From: Microbacterium sp. LWS13-1.2
GTDB taxonomy: Bacteria > Actinomycetota > Actinomycetes > Actinomycetales > Microbacteriaceae
NCBI RefSeq assembly: GCF_040144835.1
Contig: NZ_CP151632.1
Location: 4,262,448-4,326,447 of the forward strand
Direction: 5' to 3'
Length of the DNA stretch: 64,000 nt
Shown: positions 7,719 to 17,660 of the stretch, piece after piece
Layout of the letters: each line of letters begins with the position of its first letter
Numbering within the stretch: the first letter of the stretch is position 1
The notes under the pieces: generated by a model
Databases searched by the model: none
Told to the model about the DNA's origin: nothing
The model's input: only the letters and a program-made list of their open reading frames with translations
Made by a program: the position numbers and the translations under genes

Positions 7719-8435
7719 CTATTCGAGCGCGAGGCCGCCCCACTCGCCCGGGTGCGTGAGCTCGCCGTAGTGCACGTCCACGTCGTGCGCCGACACCGAC
7801 GCGACGCACGCGAGCAGCGACAGCGTGGGGTAGCCGTACGGACGGTTGTCGCGGATGATCGCATCGTCGTCCGTGGGTGCGAGCTCGGCGGACCGCTCGA
7901 GCACCTCGACCCACGGCATCCACCAGCGTCCTTCGCCCGTGGGCTCCGCCGAGCGGAACTCGTCCAGCCACCGGGCGATGCGCGGCGTTGCGCCGTCGTC
8001 GACGTCGTCGTGGGCGATCATGTGCGTGCCGGGCGGGAGGTCGACCGTGCGCAGGGCCACGCCGTCCCACGTGAGCACGCGTGCGTGCGCGCCGTCGACC
8101 TCGACGAGATTGAAGCCGTGCGTCGCCGGTTTGCCCGCCGGAGAGCGGCCAGCGACGGATTCGAGCACGATGCCGCCCCGTGACACCAGCTCGGATTCCG
8201 GGCGCGAAGACTCGTCGGCGCGGTTGAGGAGCACGGCGAGCCGGCCCGCTTCCGGGTCGGCCGCCAGCCACGCGCCGCCGGCGCGGACGTCGCGCACCCC
8301 GACGACGCCGTCGTGAGGCTCTGGCCACCACCGGCCGAGCGGGTTCCACGGCCGATCCGGGTCCTCGTCGCGGATCGCGAGCACGCGTGTGGGCTCGTCG
8401 GCCGACGCCGGGACGCGGATCACAACGGTGCACAT
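7719..8435 (-). CDS. NRDE (TANGO2-like) family protein
   Basis: The 238-residue product starts MCTVVIRV and has IRDEDPDRPW around residue 21-30, a variant of the Asn-Arg-Asp-Glu motif that names this family, which is related to TANGO2. The Cys at position 2 could serve as an N-terminal nucleophile after Met removal, as proposed for Ntn-hydrolase-like members. No transmembrane segment or signal peptide is seen. The start at 8435 is preceded by GAGGAG. The biochemical role is unknown for bacterial members. It is divergent from coaBC. Confidence 0.85.
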   Translation of the reverse strand: MCTVVIRVPASADEPTRVLAIRDEDPDRPWNPLGRWWPEPHDGVVGVRDVRAGGAWLAADPEAGRLAVLLNRADESSRPESELVSRGGIVLESVAGRSPAGKPATHGFNLVEVDGAHARVLTWDGVALRTVDLPPGTHMIAHDDVDDGATPRIARWLDEFRSAEPTGEGRWWMPWVEVLERSAELAPTDDDAIIRDNRPYGYPTLSLLACVASVSAHDVDVHYGELTHPGEWGGLALE

Positions 8436-8506
8436 GCAGAGGGCTCCTCGGGGGTGTCGTCCGGCTGTGGGGCCGGGGAGTCGGGCGGGCGTGCCAAGAT
8501 CGGAGG

Positions 8507-9742
<1,236 letters not shown>

Positions 9743-9774
9743 CGAAACAGTAACGGCGCATGTAGAGTGTTCCG

Positions 9775-9798
9775 CACCACGTCGACGGCGACGTGGTG
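9775..9798. repeat. 10-bp-arm inverted repeat in the leader of the glycerophosphodiesterase gene
   Basis: CACCACGTCG and CGACGTGGTG are perfect arms around a 4-bp loop. The element lies after a TAGAGT -10-like box at about 9764-9769 and ends 24 bp before the start codon. Its place between promoter and start suggests an operator or an RNA hairpin in the leader rather than a coaBC terminator, because no T-rich tail follows. The binding factor is unknown. Confidence 0.5.
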
Positions 9799-9822
9799 CA
9801 CGAACCTCGGAGGACATGCCCG

Positions 9823-10719
9823 ATGCCCTACTCCGCGGCTTCCGATCGCGCTCGTGACCGGATCCACGCCCTGTCCGTCATGTGTGTGCTCGCCATCGCG
9901 AGCGTCGTCATCGCCGTCCTCGGCGCGACCCCCGCACGCATCAGCTCGCGCGAGCTGATGGGGGATGAGAGGACGCCCGGCGCGCCCGCGTTCATCGCCA
10001 GCCATCGCGGCGGCGCCGCCACCGCCCCCGAGAACACGCTCCCCGCGATCACCGCCGCGCTCGCCGCCGGATTCGATTACGTCGAGGTCGACGTCGCACT
10101 CACCGCCGACCGCCATCCGGTGCTCATGCACGACAAGACGGTCGACCGCACCACGGACGGCCACGGCCGGCTGTCGTCGCTCGCGCTGGCGGAGGTGCTC
10201 GCGCTGGACGCGGGCTCGTGGTTCGATCCCGCCTACGCCGGAACGCCCGTTCCGACGCTGGCCGAGTTCCTCGACGCGCTCGTCGCCGCCGACGGCCGCG
10301 CGATCGTCGAGCTGAAGGGCGGATGGGATGCCGCCGCCGTCGACGCGGCCGTGGCCGAAGTCGCCGCGCGCGGCCTCGAGCGGCGAGTGGTCATCGCCAG
10401 CTTCGACGCCCGGACCCTGGCGCTCGCCGCGACGGAGTCGGAGGTGCTGTCGCGGCTGCTCATCCTCAAGCATCTGCCCTCCGATGTCGTCAGCGCCGTG
10501 GCCGAGTCCGGCGCACGGGGCGTGGTGGTCAGCCGCAAAGCGGTGCTGGCGCGCCCCGGCATCGTCGACGAGCTGCACGCGGCCGGCGCGCGCGTGGTCG
10601 TGTACACGCTGAACAACGACACGCAGTGGGATGCCGTCACCGCGCTCGGCGTCGACGGCATCGTGACCGACGACCCCCACACACTCTCGGAGTGGCAGAG
10701 CGCGTACGCCGGCCCCTGA
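9823..10719 (+). CDS. membrane-anchored glycerophosphodiester phosphodiesterase
   Basis: The enzyme hydrolyses glycerophosphodiesters to glycerol-3-phosphate and an alcohol. Residues about 15-34 form one hydrophobic helix that acts as a signal anchor, so the catalytic domain is probably outside the membrane. Motifs of the GDPD family are clear: SHRGG and PENT at about residues 61-73, then EVDVALTADRHPVLMHD with the metal-binding acidic residues, and VELKGG later. ATG at 9823 is preferred over in-frame GTG at 9793 because CGGAGG lies at 9808-9813. The product could feed glycerol-3-phosphate salvage from phospholipid or teichoic acid debris. Confidence 0.9.
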   Translation: MPYSAASDRARDRIHALSVMCVLAIASVVIAVLGATPARISSRELMGDERTPGAPAFIASHRGGAATAPENTLPAITAALAAGFDYVEVDVALTADRHPVLMHDKTVDRTTDGHGRLSSLALAEVLALDAGSWFDPAYAGTPVPTLAEFLDALVAADGRAIVELKGGWDAAAVDAAVAEVAARGLERRVVIASFDARTLALAATESEVLSRLLILKHLPSDVVSAVAESGARGVVVSRKAVLARPGIVDELHAAGARVVVYTLNNDTQWDAVTALGVDGIVTDDPHTLSEWQSAYAGP

Positions 10720-10827
10720 GTCCGTCGCGCGTCGGGTGGCCGGGCGGCGTGGCCGGCGGCATCCGTCCGTCCTCGTCGTTAGGGTCGATATCGCGGCGCC
10801 CTCCGGTGGCGCGAGAGGACGGGTGGC

Positions 10828-11472
10828 GTGGGAACGGTCGAGCAGAGCCGGTGGAAGCGGGTCGTGGTCGGGTGCGTGGCGCTCGCCGCGCTCGCCGTCG
10901 TCGTCGCGGGCTGTCGCCCCGAGCCGGCTGCCACGCCGTCGAGCAGCCCTTCGGTCACCGTAGAGGAACCGACCCCGGCCCCTTCGGTGTCGCCGATCGA
11001 GACCGAGGAGCCGCAGGCGGGCTTCCAGCTGCCGGCCGCGTGCGAGGAGATCTACTCCGCCGCGATGCTCGCCGGCCTGCAGTCGGCCAATCCGCCGCTC
11101 AACGACCCCGGCGTCACGATGCTGTCGACCGAGAACGCCGATCTTCTCGAGATCATCCACAGCGGCGCTCCGACGCTGCGATGCTCGTGGGGCCAGCCGA
11201 GCGAATACGGTCTGGCGACGAACGTCACCGTGATCGACGGCGACCAGGCAGATGCGGTCCTCGCGGCGCTGCCCGAGGCCGGCTTCGGCTGCGAGGCGCT
11301 CGGCGACGGCACCGTGTGTCGGATCGAGCAGAAGGGCGTGACGCTCGACGACAACGAGTACACCCGCGGCGAGACGCACTACGTCGGCGACGGCGGCCTG
11401 GTGACGACGGCGTGGATCAACTTCGCGCCCGACGGGTACACCGAGGACGTGGTCGCGACGCTCTGGGGCTGA
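10828..11472 (+). CDS. secreted lipoprotein, unknown function
   Basis: The 214-residue product has a signal peptide with a lipobox (VVAGC, Cys at about residue 29), followed by a Pro/Ser/Thr/Glu-rich linker to about residue 62 and a globular part with four further cysteines, which could form disulfides outside the cell. No family is recognised for the globular domain. It starts at GTG 10828. The neighbouring genes give no functional clue. Confidence 0.85.
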   Translation: MGTVEQSRWKRVVVGCVALAALAVVVAGCRPEPAATPSSSPSVTVEEPTPAPSVSPIETEEPQAGFQLPAACEEIYSAAMLAGLQSANPPLNDPGVTMLSTENADLLEIIHSGAPTLRCSWGQPSEYGLATNVTVIDGDQADAVLAALPEAGFGCEALGDGTVCRIEQKGVTLDDNEYTRGETHYVGDGGLVTTAWINFAPDGYTEDVVATLWG

Positions 11473-11543
11473 TCCCGCGGAGCCCGCATCTCGAATCTGC
11501 ATCCCTTCGGCGGGCCTGCTTCCCTCGACCCGGCCCCCGTCCC

Positions 11544-11732
11544 GTAGAATGGCACGAGGGAAGAACCGCTGACGATGTCGCAGCTCGCAGAAGCGAGTGC
11601 CCGCGACCGCCGACGCAACATCCCCGATCCCGCGTTCGCGACGGCGCTTGCGCCGCCCGCGGGAGCACGCAGAACCATCGGTGTCATCCGATCCTCGCCG
11701 GTCCCGAGCCGGCACTCACGCTCAGGAGGAGC
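11544..11732 (+). promoter_or_regulatory. probable promoter and long leader of the SNF2 helicase gene
   Basis: A TAGAAT -10-like box is at about 11544-11549, roughly 185 bp before the helicase start. The transcribed leader would contain short GC hairpins (GGCGCTTGCGCC at about 11644-11655 and CCGGTCCCGAGCCGG at about 11699-11713) before the strong AGGAGGA at 11724-11730. An ATG frame at 11575 runs into the helicase gene out of frame and lacks protein-like composition, so I do not call it a gene. Confidence 0.35.
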
Positions 11733-13886
11733 ATGCCGACCACGGCACCCGCCCAGACGGCGCAGCGTCGCCGCAAGACCTCGTCCGCACGTCGCGACGA
11801 CGAGGCCCCGATCATCCCGATCCTCGCCCGCAAGGTGCGAGAGGTCGAGGCCAAGGCCCAGCGCGGAAAGCTGGGCCCGACCAATCGCGTCAAGTTCCAG
11901 GTCATCGCGTTCCTGGTGCGCGAGGAGCGCGCCCGTGTGAAGGGCGACGCCGAGCTGACGGATGCCGCGCGCGCCGAGCTGCTGAAGCGGCTCGACGGCG
12001 TCGCGACCATCCTCGCGAAGACCGCCGCCCGCGACACCTCGCTCATCCAGCTGCTCGAGGTCGACCAGGCCACCTCGCCGGTCGCGCGCCGCATGCGCCG
12101 GGACTGGCTGCTCGAGTCGGGCGCCGAGCTCGCACCCGACGAGCTCATCATCACCGACGTCGCGCCGGTCGCGACGCCCGTCGTGCCGGCCGCGCTGGTC
12201 GAGCGCCAGGTCGTGCCGCAGCAGGTCGTGGCGCGGCGCGAGGCGAACCCGTTCCTGGCGCCCGACCTGTCGGCGCGAGGCCCCAAGCAGACGCCGCGCC
12301 GCCGCCTGGACAGTTGGGAGCTCATGGGCCCGCTGTACAAGGCGTTCGAGATCGGTGCCGGTGGCGGCAGCGCCACGATGGAGCTCCCGCCCGTGCCCGA
12401 GTTCGACCGTCTGTCGCCCAGGGGCCTCGAGGTCATGCCGCACCAGTCGCGGTTCCTCGAGTCCGTGCGCGCCGGGCACCGCACGTTCCTCCTCGCCGAT
12501 GAGCCGGGCTTGGGCAAGACGGCGGAGTCGGTGCTCGCGGCATCCGTCGCGAACGCGTACCCGCTCCTGGCCGTCGTCCCCAACGTGGTGAAGATGAACT
12601 GGGCGCGCGAGGTCGAGCGCTGGACGCCGCACCGTCGAGCGACGGTGATCCAGGGCGACGGCGAAGACATCGACGCGTTCGCCGACGTCTTCATCGTCAA
12701 CTACGAGATCCTCGACCGGCACCTGTCGTGGCTCAGCTCGATCGGGCTGAAGGGCATGGTCGTCGACGAGGCGCACTTCATCAAGAACCTGACGTCGCAG
12801 CGGTCGCAGAACGTGCTGGCCCTCGCGACGCGCATCCGTGAGCAGGTGCGCGATCCGCTCCTGCTGGCCCTCACGGGCACGCCGCTCATCAACGACGTCG
12901 AGGACTTCGACGCGATCTGGCGCTTCCTGGGCTGGACCACCGGCGAGAAGCCCGGCCCGGAGCTCATGGAGAAGCTCGACGAGACAGGGCTGACGCCCGC
13001 CGACAAGTCGTTCTACCCCGAAGCGCGCGACGCCGTCATCTCGATGGGGATCGTCCGGCGTAAGAAGAAGGATGTCGCCGCCGACCTGCCCGACAAGCTC
13101 ATCGCCGACCTGCCGGTGCAGCTGGACGACGAGTTCGGGCGCTCCATCCGTCAGGCCGAGCGCGAGCTCGGTGAGCGGCTCGCCGCGCGCTACCGCCGCA
13201 TCATCGACGCCCGCGGAGACCGCGGCCACGGCCACGGCCACATCGACGAAGACATCGTGCGCCTGGTCGCGCAGAACGAGCTCGAGGAGTCGAAGGCCGC
13301 CGGCACCGGTTCGGAGAACGTCTTCACGATGGTGCGCAAGATCGGTCAGGCCAAGGCCGTGCTCGCGGCGGACTATGCGGTGCAGCTGCAGCGTTCGGTC
13401 GGCAAGGTCGTGTTCTTCGCCAAGCACATCGACGTCATGGACGCCGCCGAGGCGCACTTCGCCGCGGCCGGTCTGAAGACGGTGTCGCTGCGAGGCGATC
13501 AGGCGACGGCCGCCCGCCAGCAGGCGATCGACGCGTTCAACACCGACCCCGACGTCGGCATCGCCGTCTGCTCGCTCACTGCTGCGGGCGTCGGCGTGAA
13601 CATGCAGGCATCGTCGAACGTCGTGCTCGCCGAGCTGTCATGGACCGCCGCTGAGCAGACGCAGGCCATCGACCGCGTGCACCGCATCGGCCAGGACGAG
13701 CCGGTCACGGCGTGGCGCATCATCGCGGCGCACACGATCGACACCAAGATCGCCGAGCTGATCGACTCCAAGCAGGGGCTGGCAGCGCGGGCGCTCGACG
13801 GCGAGGCCGTCGACCCGCAGTCGAGCGACTCGGTGCAGCTGTCCGCGCTCATGCACGTGCTGCGGCAGGCGCTCGGCGCGGCGTAG
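11733..13886 (+). CDS. SNF2-family DEAH-box helicase/ATPase
   Basis: The 717-residue protein has a charged N-terminal extension (about 1-235, with a Lys/Arg-rich start) and two RecA-like domains. Walker A is DEPGLGKT at about residue 256, the DEAH box is VVDEAH near residue 344, motif III-like ALTGTPLIN is near 385, and the C-terminal helicase part ends with the SNF2 signature DRVHRIGQ around residue 650. Such proteins move on duplex DNA and remodel protein-DNA complexes. The start has an AGGAGGA Shine-Dalgarno sequence. No methylase, nuclease or other defence gene lies nearby, so I see no sign of a defence island. Confidence 0.92.
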   Translation: MPTTAPAQTAQRRRKTSSARRDDEAPIIPILARKVREVEAKAQRGKLGPTNRVKFQVIAFLVREERARVKGDAELTDAARAELLKRLDGVATILAKTAARDTSLIQLLEVDQATSPVARRMRRDWLLESGAELAPDELIITDVAPVATPVVPAALVERQVVPQQVVARREANPFLAPDLSARGPKQTPRRRLDSWELMGPLYKAFEIGAGGGSATMELPPVPEFDRLSPRGLEVMPHQSRFLESVRAGHRTFLLADEPGLGKTAESVLAASVANAYPLLAVVPNVVKMNWAREVERWTPHRRATVIQGDGEDIDAFADVFIVNYEILDRHLSWLSSIGLKGMVVDEAHFIKNLTSQRSQNVLALATRIREQVRDPLLLALTGTPLINDVEDFDAIWRFLGWTTGEKPGPELMEKLDETGLTPADKSFYPEARDAVISMGIVRRKKKDVAADLPDKLIADLPVQLDDEFGRSIRQAERELGERLAARYRRIIDARGDRGHGHGHIDEDIVRLVAQNELEESKAAGTGSENVFTMVRKIGQAKAVLAADYAVQLQRSVGKVVFFAKHIDVMDAAEAHFAAAGLKTVSLRGDQATAARQQAIDAFNTDPDVGIAVCSLTAAGVGVNMQASSNVVLAELSWTAAEQTQAIDRVHRIGQDEPVTAWRIIAAHTIDTKIAELIDSKQGLAARALDGEAVDPQSSDSVQLSALMHVLRQALGAA

Positions 13887-13900
13887 TCCGTAGAAGCGAA

Positions 13901-13930
13901 GAAGGGCGGCGCGGATTCGCGCCGCCCTTC
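13901..13930. terminator. terminator after the SNF2 helicase gene
   Basis: A perfect 13-bp stem (GAAGGGCGGCGCG with CGCGCCGCCCTTC) encloses a 4-nt loop, 15 bp after the helicase stop. No long T-run follows, which is common for GC-rich actinobacterial terminators. Confidence 0.85.
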
Positions 13931-14040
13931 CTCGTCGGCGCGGGACCAGGCGGTTCGTGTGGCAGGGCGGCGCGTCCGGCACTAATGTCGGGGGAGGCAG
14001 CGTCGCCGACTCTCTTCACCCGACAGCGAGGAACACAGCT

Positions 14041-15069
14041 ATGAAGATCGGCATCCTGACGAGCGGCGGCGATTGCCCCGGACTCAACGCGGTCATCCGC
14101 GGCGTCGTGCTCAAGGGGACGACGACATACGACCTCGAGTTCGTCGGCATCCGCGACGGCTGGCGTGGTGTCGTCGACGGCGACTTCTTCCCGCTGACCC
14201 GGCACGAGGTGAAGGGCCTGTCGAAGGTCGGCGGCACGATACTCGGCACGAGCCGCACGAACCCGTACGAGGGCCCGCGCGGCGGCGCCGAGAACATCGC
14301 GAAGACGATGTACGGCCACCGCCTGGACGGCATCATCGCGATCGGCGGCGAGGGCACGCTGGCCGCGGCCAACCGCCTCGCCAACGACGGCATCAACGTG
14401 CTGGGCGTCCCCAAGACGATCGACAACGACCTGCGCGCGACCGACTACTCCTTCGGCTTCGACACCGCCGTCAACATCGCGACCGACGCGATGGACCGCC
14501 TGCGCACCACCGGCGACTCGCACCAGCGCTGCATGGTCGCCGAGGTTATGGGCCGCCACGTCGGCTGGATCGCCCTGCATGCCGGCATGGCCGCCGGTGC
14601 CCACGCCATCTGCATCCCCGAGGTGCCGATGTCGATCGACGAGATCTGCGCGCAGGTGACGAAGGCCCACGACCGCGGACGTGCGCCGCTCGTCGTGGTC
14701 TCGGAGGGGTTCACCCTCACCGGCATGGACGAGGCGTTCAGCGACAAGGGCCTCGACGCGTTCAACCGTCCGCGCCTCGGCGGTATCAGCGAGGTCCTCG
14801 CGCCCGAGATCGAGCGCATCACCGGCATCGAGACGCGCTCGACCGTGCTCGGCCACATCCAGCGCGGCGGCTCGCCGTCGGGCTTCGACCGCGTGCTCGC
14901 CACCCGCCTCGGCCTGCACGCCGCGGACGCCGTCATGGACGGCGCGTGGGGCCAGATGGTCGCCATGCGTGGCACCGACATCGTGCGCGTCCCCTTCGCC
15001 GAGGCCCTCGGCGAGCTCAACACGGTCCCCCTCTACCGCTACGAGGAAGCCGCCGCCCTCTTCGGCTGA
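14041..15069 (+). CDS. pfkA: 6-phosphofructokinase, ATP-dependent type by signature
   Basis: PfkA phosphorylates fructose-6-phosphate to fructose-1,6-bisphosphate. The 342-residue protein carries GGDCPGLNA at residues 9-17, GGEGT at 102-106 and PKTIDND at 124-130. Glycine at 105 is the choice seen in ATP users (PPi enzymes have Asp there), while Lys125 is the choice seen in PPi enzymes and in the actinobacterial ATP-PFK of Streptomyces. I therefore infer ATP use, group III. ATG at 14041 has GAGGA 9 nt upstream, and a TAATGT -10-like box is at 13983-13988. Confidence 0.95.
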   Translation: MKIGILTSGGDCPGLNAVIRGVVLKGTTTYDLEFVGIRDGWRGVVDGDFFPLTRHEVKGLSKVGGTILGTSRTNPYEGPRGGAENIAKTMYGHRLDGIIAIGGEGTLAAANRLANDGINVLGVPKTIDNDLRATDYSFGFDTAVNIATDAMDRLRTTGDSHQRCMVAEVMGRHVGWIALHAGMAAGAHAICIPEVPMSIDEICAQVTKAHDRGRAPLVVVSEGFTLTGMDEAFSDKGLDAFNRPRLGGISEVLAPEIERITGIETRSTVLGHIQRGGSPSGFDRVLATRLGLHAADAVMDGAWGQMVAMRGTDIVRVPFAEALGELNTVPLYRYEEAAALFG

Positions 15070-15193
15070 CGTCTCTGGCGTCGAACCGGAGGGCGAGCGG
15101 ATGCCTCGCCTCGAGGGACCCGCTCGATCTGCGGGATCCGCTGGTCGGCCGGCGGGATCTGGCGCTCGCTTCGCGACCCAGCGAGAACGTCGA

Positions 15194-15245
15194 TGAACTT
15201 CCGGTTCACACGGCTCACCTCAGGGCTGTGTGAACCGGAAGTTCA
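15194..15245. repeat. 18-bp-arm perfect inverted repeat between pfkA and ptrB
   Basis: The arms 15194-15211 and 15228-15245 (TGAACTTCCGGTTCACAC and its complement) match perfectly around a 16-nt loop. The element is in the convergent gap, 125 bp after pfkA and 115 bp from the peptidase stop. It could terminate transcription from both sides, but the distance from either gene, the lack of T-tails and the sequence-specific look of the arms also fit a REP-like or mobile hairpin element. The rest of the 290-bp gap shows no gene. Confidence 0.75.
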
Positions 15246-15359
15246 GTGGCGATTTTCAAGTGTTCGGACCCGCGGTGCCGGTATCGCCCGTCTTTGGGAG
15301 GAATCGCGACCACTCACCGGGCGGAGTCGCGACTGACCGCCGACGTGCCGCGCCGCCCG

Positions 15360-17504
15360 TCAGGCGTCGGCCACGCCGAGCACGTCGAGGAGCCAGGCGA
15401 GCTCGAAGGAGCGCTCGCGCCAGGCGTTGTAGCGACCGCTCACGCCGCCGTGACCGGCCACCATTTCGCACTTCAGCAGCGCGTCGGCACCGACCTCGCG
15501 CAGCCGCGCGACCCACTTGGCCGGCTCGACGTACAGCACGCGGGTGTCGTTGAGCGAGGTGACGGCGAGGATGCGCGGGTAGGCGACATCCGTCCGCACG
15601 TTCTCGTAGGGCGAGTACGACTTCATGTAGTCGTACACGTCGGCGTTGTGCAGCGGGTCGCCCCACTCGTCCCACTCGATGACGGTCAATGGCAGCGACG
15701 GGTCGAGGATCGTCGTGAGCGCGTCGACGAACGGCACGTCGGCGAGAACGCCGGCGAACAGCTCGGGCGCCAGGTTCGCCACCGCGCCCATCAGGAGTCC
15801 TCCCGCCGAACCGCCCTCGGCGACCAGCTGCGACGGGGTCGTGTAGCCGTGGTCGATGAGATGCAGGGCGCTGTCGACGAAGTCGGTGAACGTGTTGCGC
15901 TTATTGAGCAGCTTGCCGTCCTCGTACCACTGGCGGCCCATCTCGCCCCCGCCGCGCACGTGGGCGACGGCGAACACGACCCCGCGGTCGAGCTCCGACA
16001 GGCGCGGAACCGAGAACCCGGGCTCGATCGAGTGCTCGTACGACCCGTAGCCGTACAGGTGCACGGGGCGCGGCGCGGCGCCGGCGTCGCCGAACGACCG
16101 CTTGTAGACCAGCGAGATGGGGAGCTGGGTGCCGTCCTGGGCGGTCGCCCACACTCGCGCCTGCGCGTAGTCGTCGGGCTCATAGCCGCCCAGCACCGGC
16201 TGGCGCTTGCGCAGGTGCAGCTCGCCGGTCGCGACGTCGAGGTCGTAGACGGTGCCCGGCGTGACGAATGATCCGTAGCCGAGGCGCAGGAGCGGGGGAG
16301 CCCACTCCGGGTTGCCGCCGGTCCCCACCGAGTACAGCGGCTCGTCGAACGCGATCTCGCTGACCTCGCTGGTCGCGTAGTCCAGCATGCCGAGCCGGGC
16401 GAGCCCGCCACGGCGATAGCCGACGACGCCCCAGTCGCGGAACGTCGACACGCCCAGCAGCCGCTCGCCAGGGCGATGCGGGATCACGACCGCGCGCTCA
16501 CCGGCCGGGTCGGATGCCGCCACCCGCACCAGCTCGAAGTCGAGGGCGTCGTCGTTGTGGAGGATGAAGAGCACGTCCTCGCCGTCGACGACGGCGTGCT
16601 CGGAGTCGTACTCGACGCCCTCGGTGCGCGGCCACACGACGCGCGGCTCGCCGCGCAGGTCGTCGGCATCCAGCAGCCATTCCTCCGAGGTGATCGACGA
16701 GCCCAGGCCGATGACGAGGAACCGGTCGCTGCGGGTGAATCCGGCGCCGACCCAGAACCTCTCATCGGGCTCGTGGAACAGCTTCGCATCGTCCTCGACG
16801 GCCGTGCCGAGCTCGTGGAGCCACACGGTGTCGGGCCGCCACGCGTCGTCCACGGTCGTGTAGACGATGAAGCGGCCGTCGGGGGAGAAGGTCGCACCGG
16901 CGAAGGTGTCGGGGATCTCGTCAGGCAGCTGCTCGCCGGTGACGAGGTTGCGCACGCGCACCGTGTAGCGCTCGTCGCCGGCGACGTCGACGCCGAAGAG
17001 CATCAGGGTGCCGTCGCTCGTGACCTCGAAGCTGCCCAGCGAGAAGAACTCGTGACCGTCGGCCTCGATGTTGCCGTCGAGCAGGATCTGCTCACCGGGC
17101 ACCTCGACGTCGGGGGAGAGCTCGGGCGGGGTCCAGTCGTCGGGCGAGGCGAGCGGCGCACGGCACTGGATGCCGTACTGCTTGCCCTCGACGGTGCGGC
17201 CGTAGTACCACCACTGGCCGCGGCGGGTCGGAACCGACAGATCGGTCTCGAGCGTGCGGCCCTTGATCTCGCCGAAGATGCGCTCGCGGAGCCCCTCGAG
17301 GTGGGCGGTGCGCTGCTGCGTGTAGGCATTCTCTGCCTCGAGGTGGGCGATGACAGCGGCGTCCTCCTTCTCACGGAACCACTCGTAGCGGTCCTCGACG
17401 TCGTCGCCGTGGTGCGAGCGGACGGTGATCCTGCTGTCGGCGACCGGAGGACGGATGCCGGCGGCAGGGGCGGACGGGGCGGGTACGGGGTCGCTGAGAG
17501 TCAC
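15360..17504 (-). CDS. ptrB: oligopeptidase B, S9 prolyl oligopeptidase family
   Basis: This 714-residue cytoplasmic serine peptidase cleaves short peptides, typically after Arg or Lys. The N-terminal half is the beta-propeller (about 80-430) and the C-terminal part the alpha/beta hydrolase domain. The nucleophile is Ser566 in GGSAGG, the acid is Asp in SLNDTRV and the base is His in VAGHGG. GTG at 17504 is preceded by TAGCGT exactly 6 nt upstream, indicating a leaderless transcript. There is no signal peptide. Confidence 0.93.
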   Translation of the reverse strand: MTLSDPVPAPSAPAAGIRPPVADSRITVRSHHGDDVEDRYEWFREKEDAAVIAHLEAENAYTQQRTAHLEGLRERIFGEIKGRTLETDLSVPTRRGQWWYYGRTVEGKQYGIQCRAPLASPDDWTPPELSPDVEVPGEQILLDGNIEADGHEFFSLGSFEVTSDGTLMLFGVDVAGDERYTVRVRNLVTGEQLPDEIPDTFAGATFSPDGRFIVYTTVDDAWRPDTVWLHELGTAVEDDAKLFHEPDERFWVGAGFTRSDRFLVIGLGSSITSEEWLLDADDLRGEPRVVWPRTEGVEYDSEHAVVDGEDVLFILHNDDALDFELVRVAASDPAGERAVVIPHRPGERLLGVSTFRDWGVVGYRRGGLARLGMLDYATSEVSEIAFDEPLYSVGTGGNPEWAPPLLRLGYGSFVTPGTVYDLDVATGELHLRKRQPVLGGYEPDDYAQARVWATAQDGTQLPISLVYKRSFGDAGAAPRPVHLYGYGSYEHSIEPGFSVPRLSELDRGVVFAVAHVRGGGEMGRQWYEDGKLLNKRNTFTDFVDSALHLIDHGYTTPSQLVAEGGSAGGLLMGAVANLAPELFAGVLADVPFVDALTTILDPSLPLTVIEWDEWGDPLHNADVYDYMKSYSPYENVRTDVAYPRILAVTSLNDTRVLYVEPAKWVARLREVGADALLKCEMVAGHGGVSGRYNAWRERSFELAWLLDVLGVADA

Positions 17505-17660
17505 CGTTCCACGCTAGTCGCCTCCGAGTTGACGGTCAGGGTCGCCGATGTAGGATTCTTCCTGGCCGGTTGCCGGTACCTGAATTCTTGGTGAACTGTT
17601 CGTTCGTCGCGCCGATCTCGTCGGCACCATCTCTCCACTCCTCCTCACCGAAAGCGAACG

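Noticed and set aside
10218..11732. N-terminal extension of the helicase frame by 505 residues
   Set aside because: It runs through the glycerophosphodiesterase and lipoprotein genes in another frame; AGGAGGA and the conserved protein start at 11733 define the gene.
11733..13886. Possible defence island around the SNF2 helicase
   Set aside because: Neighbours are a lipoprotein and pfkA; no methylase, nuclease or other defence partner is present.
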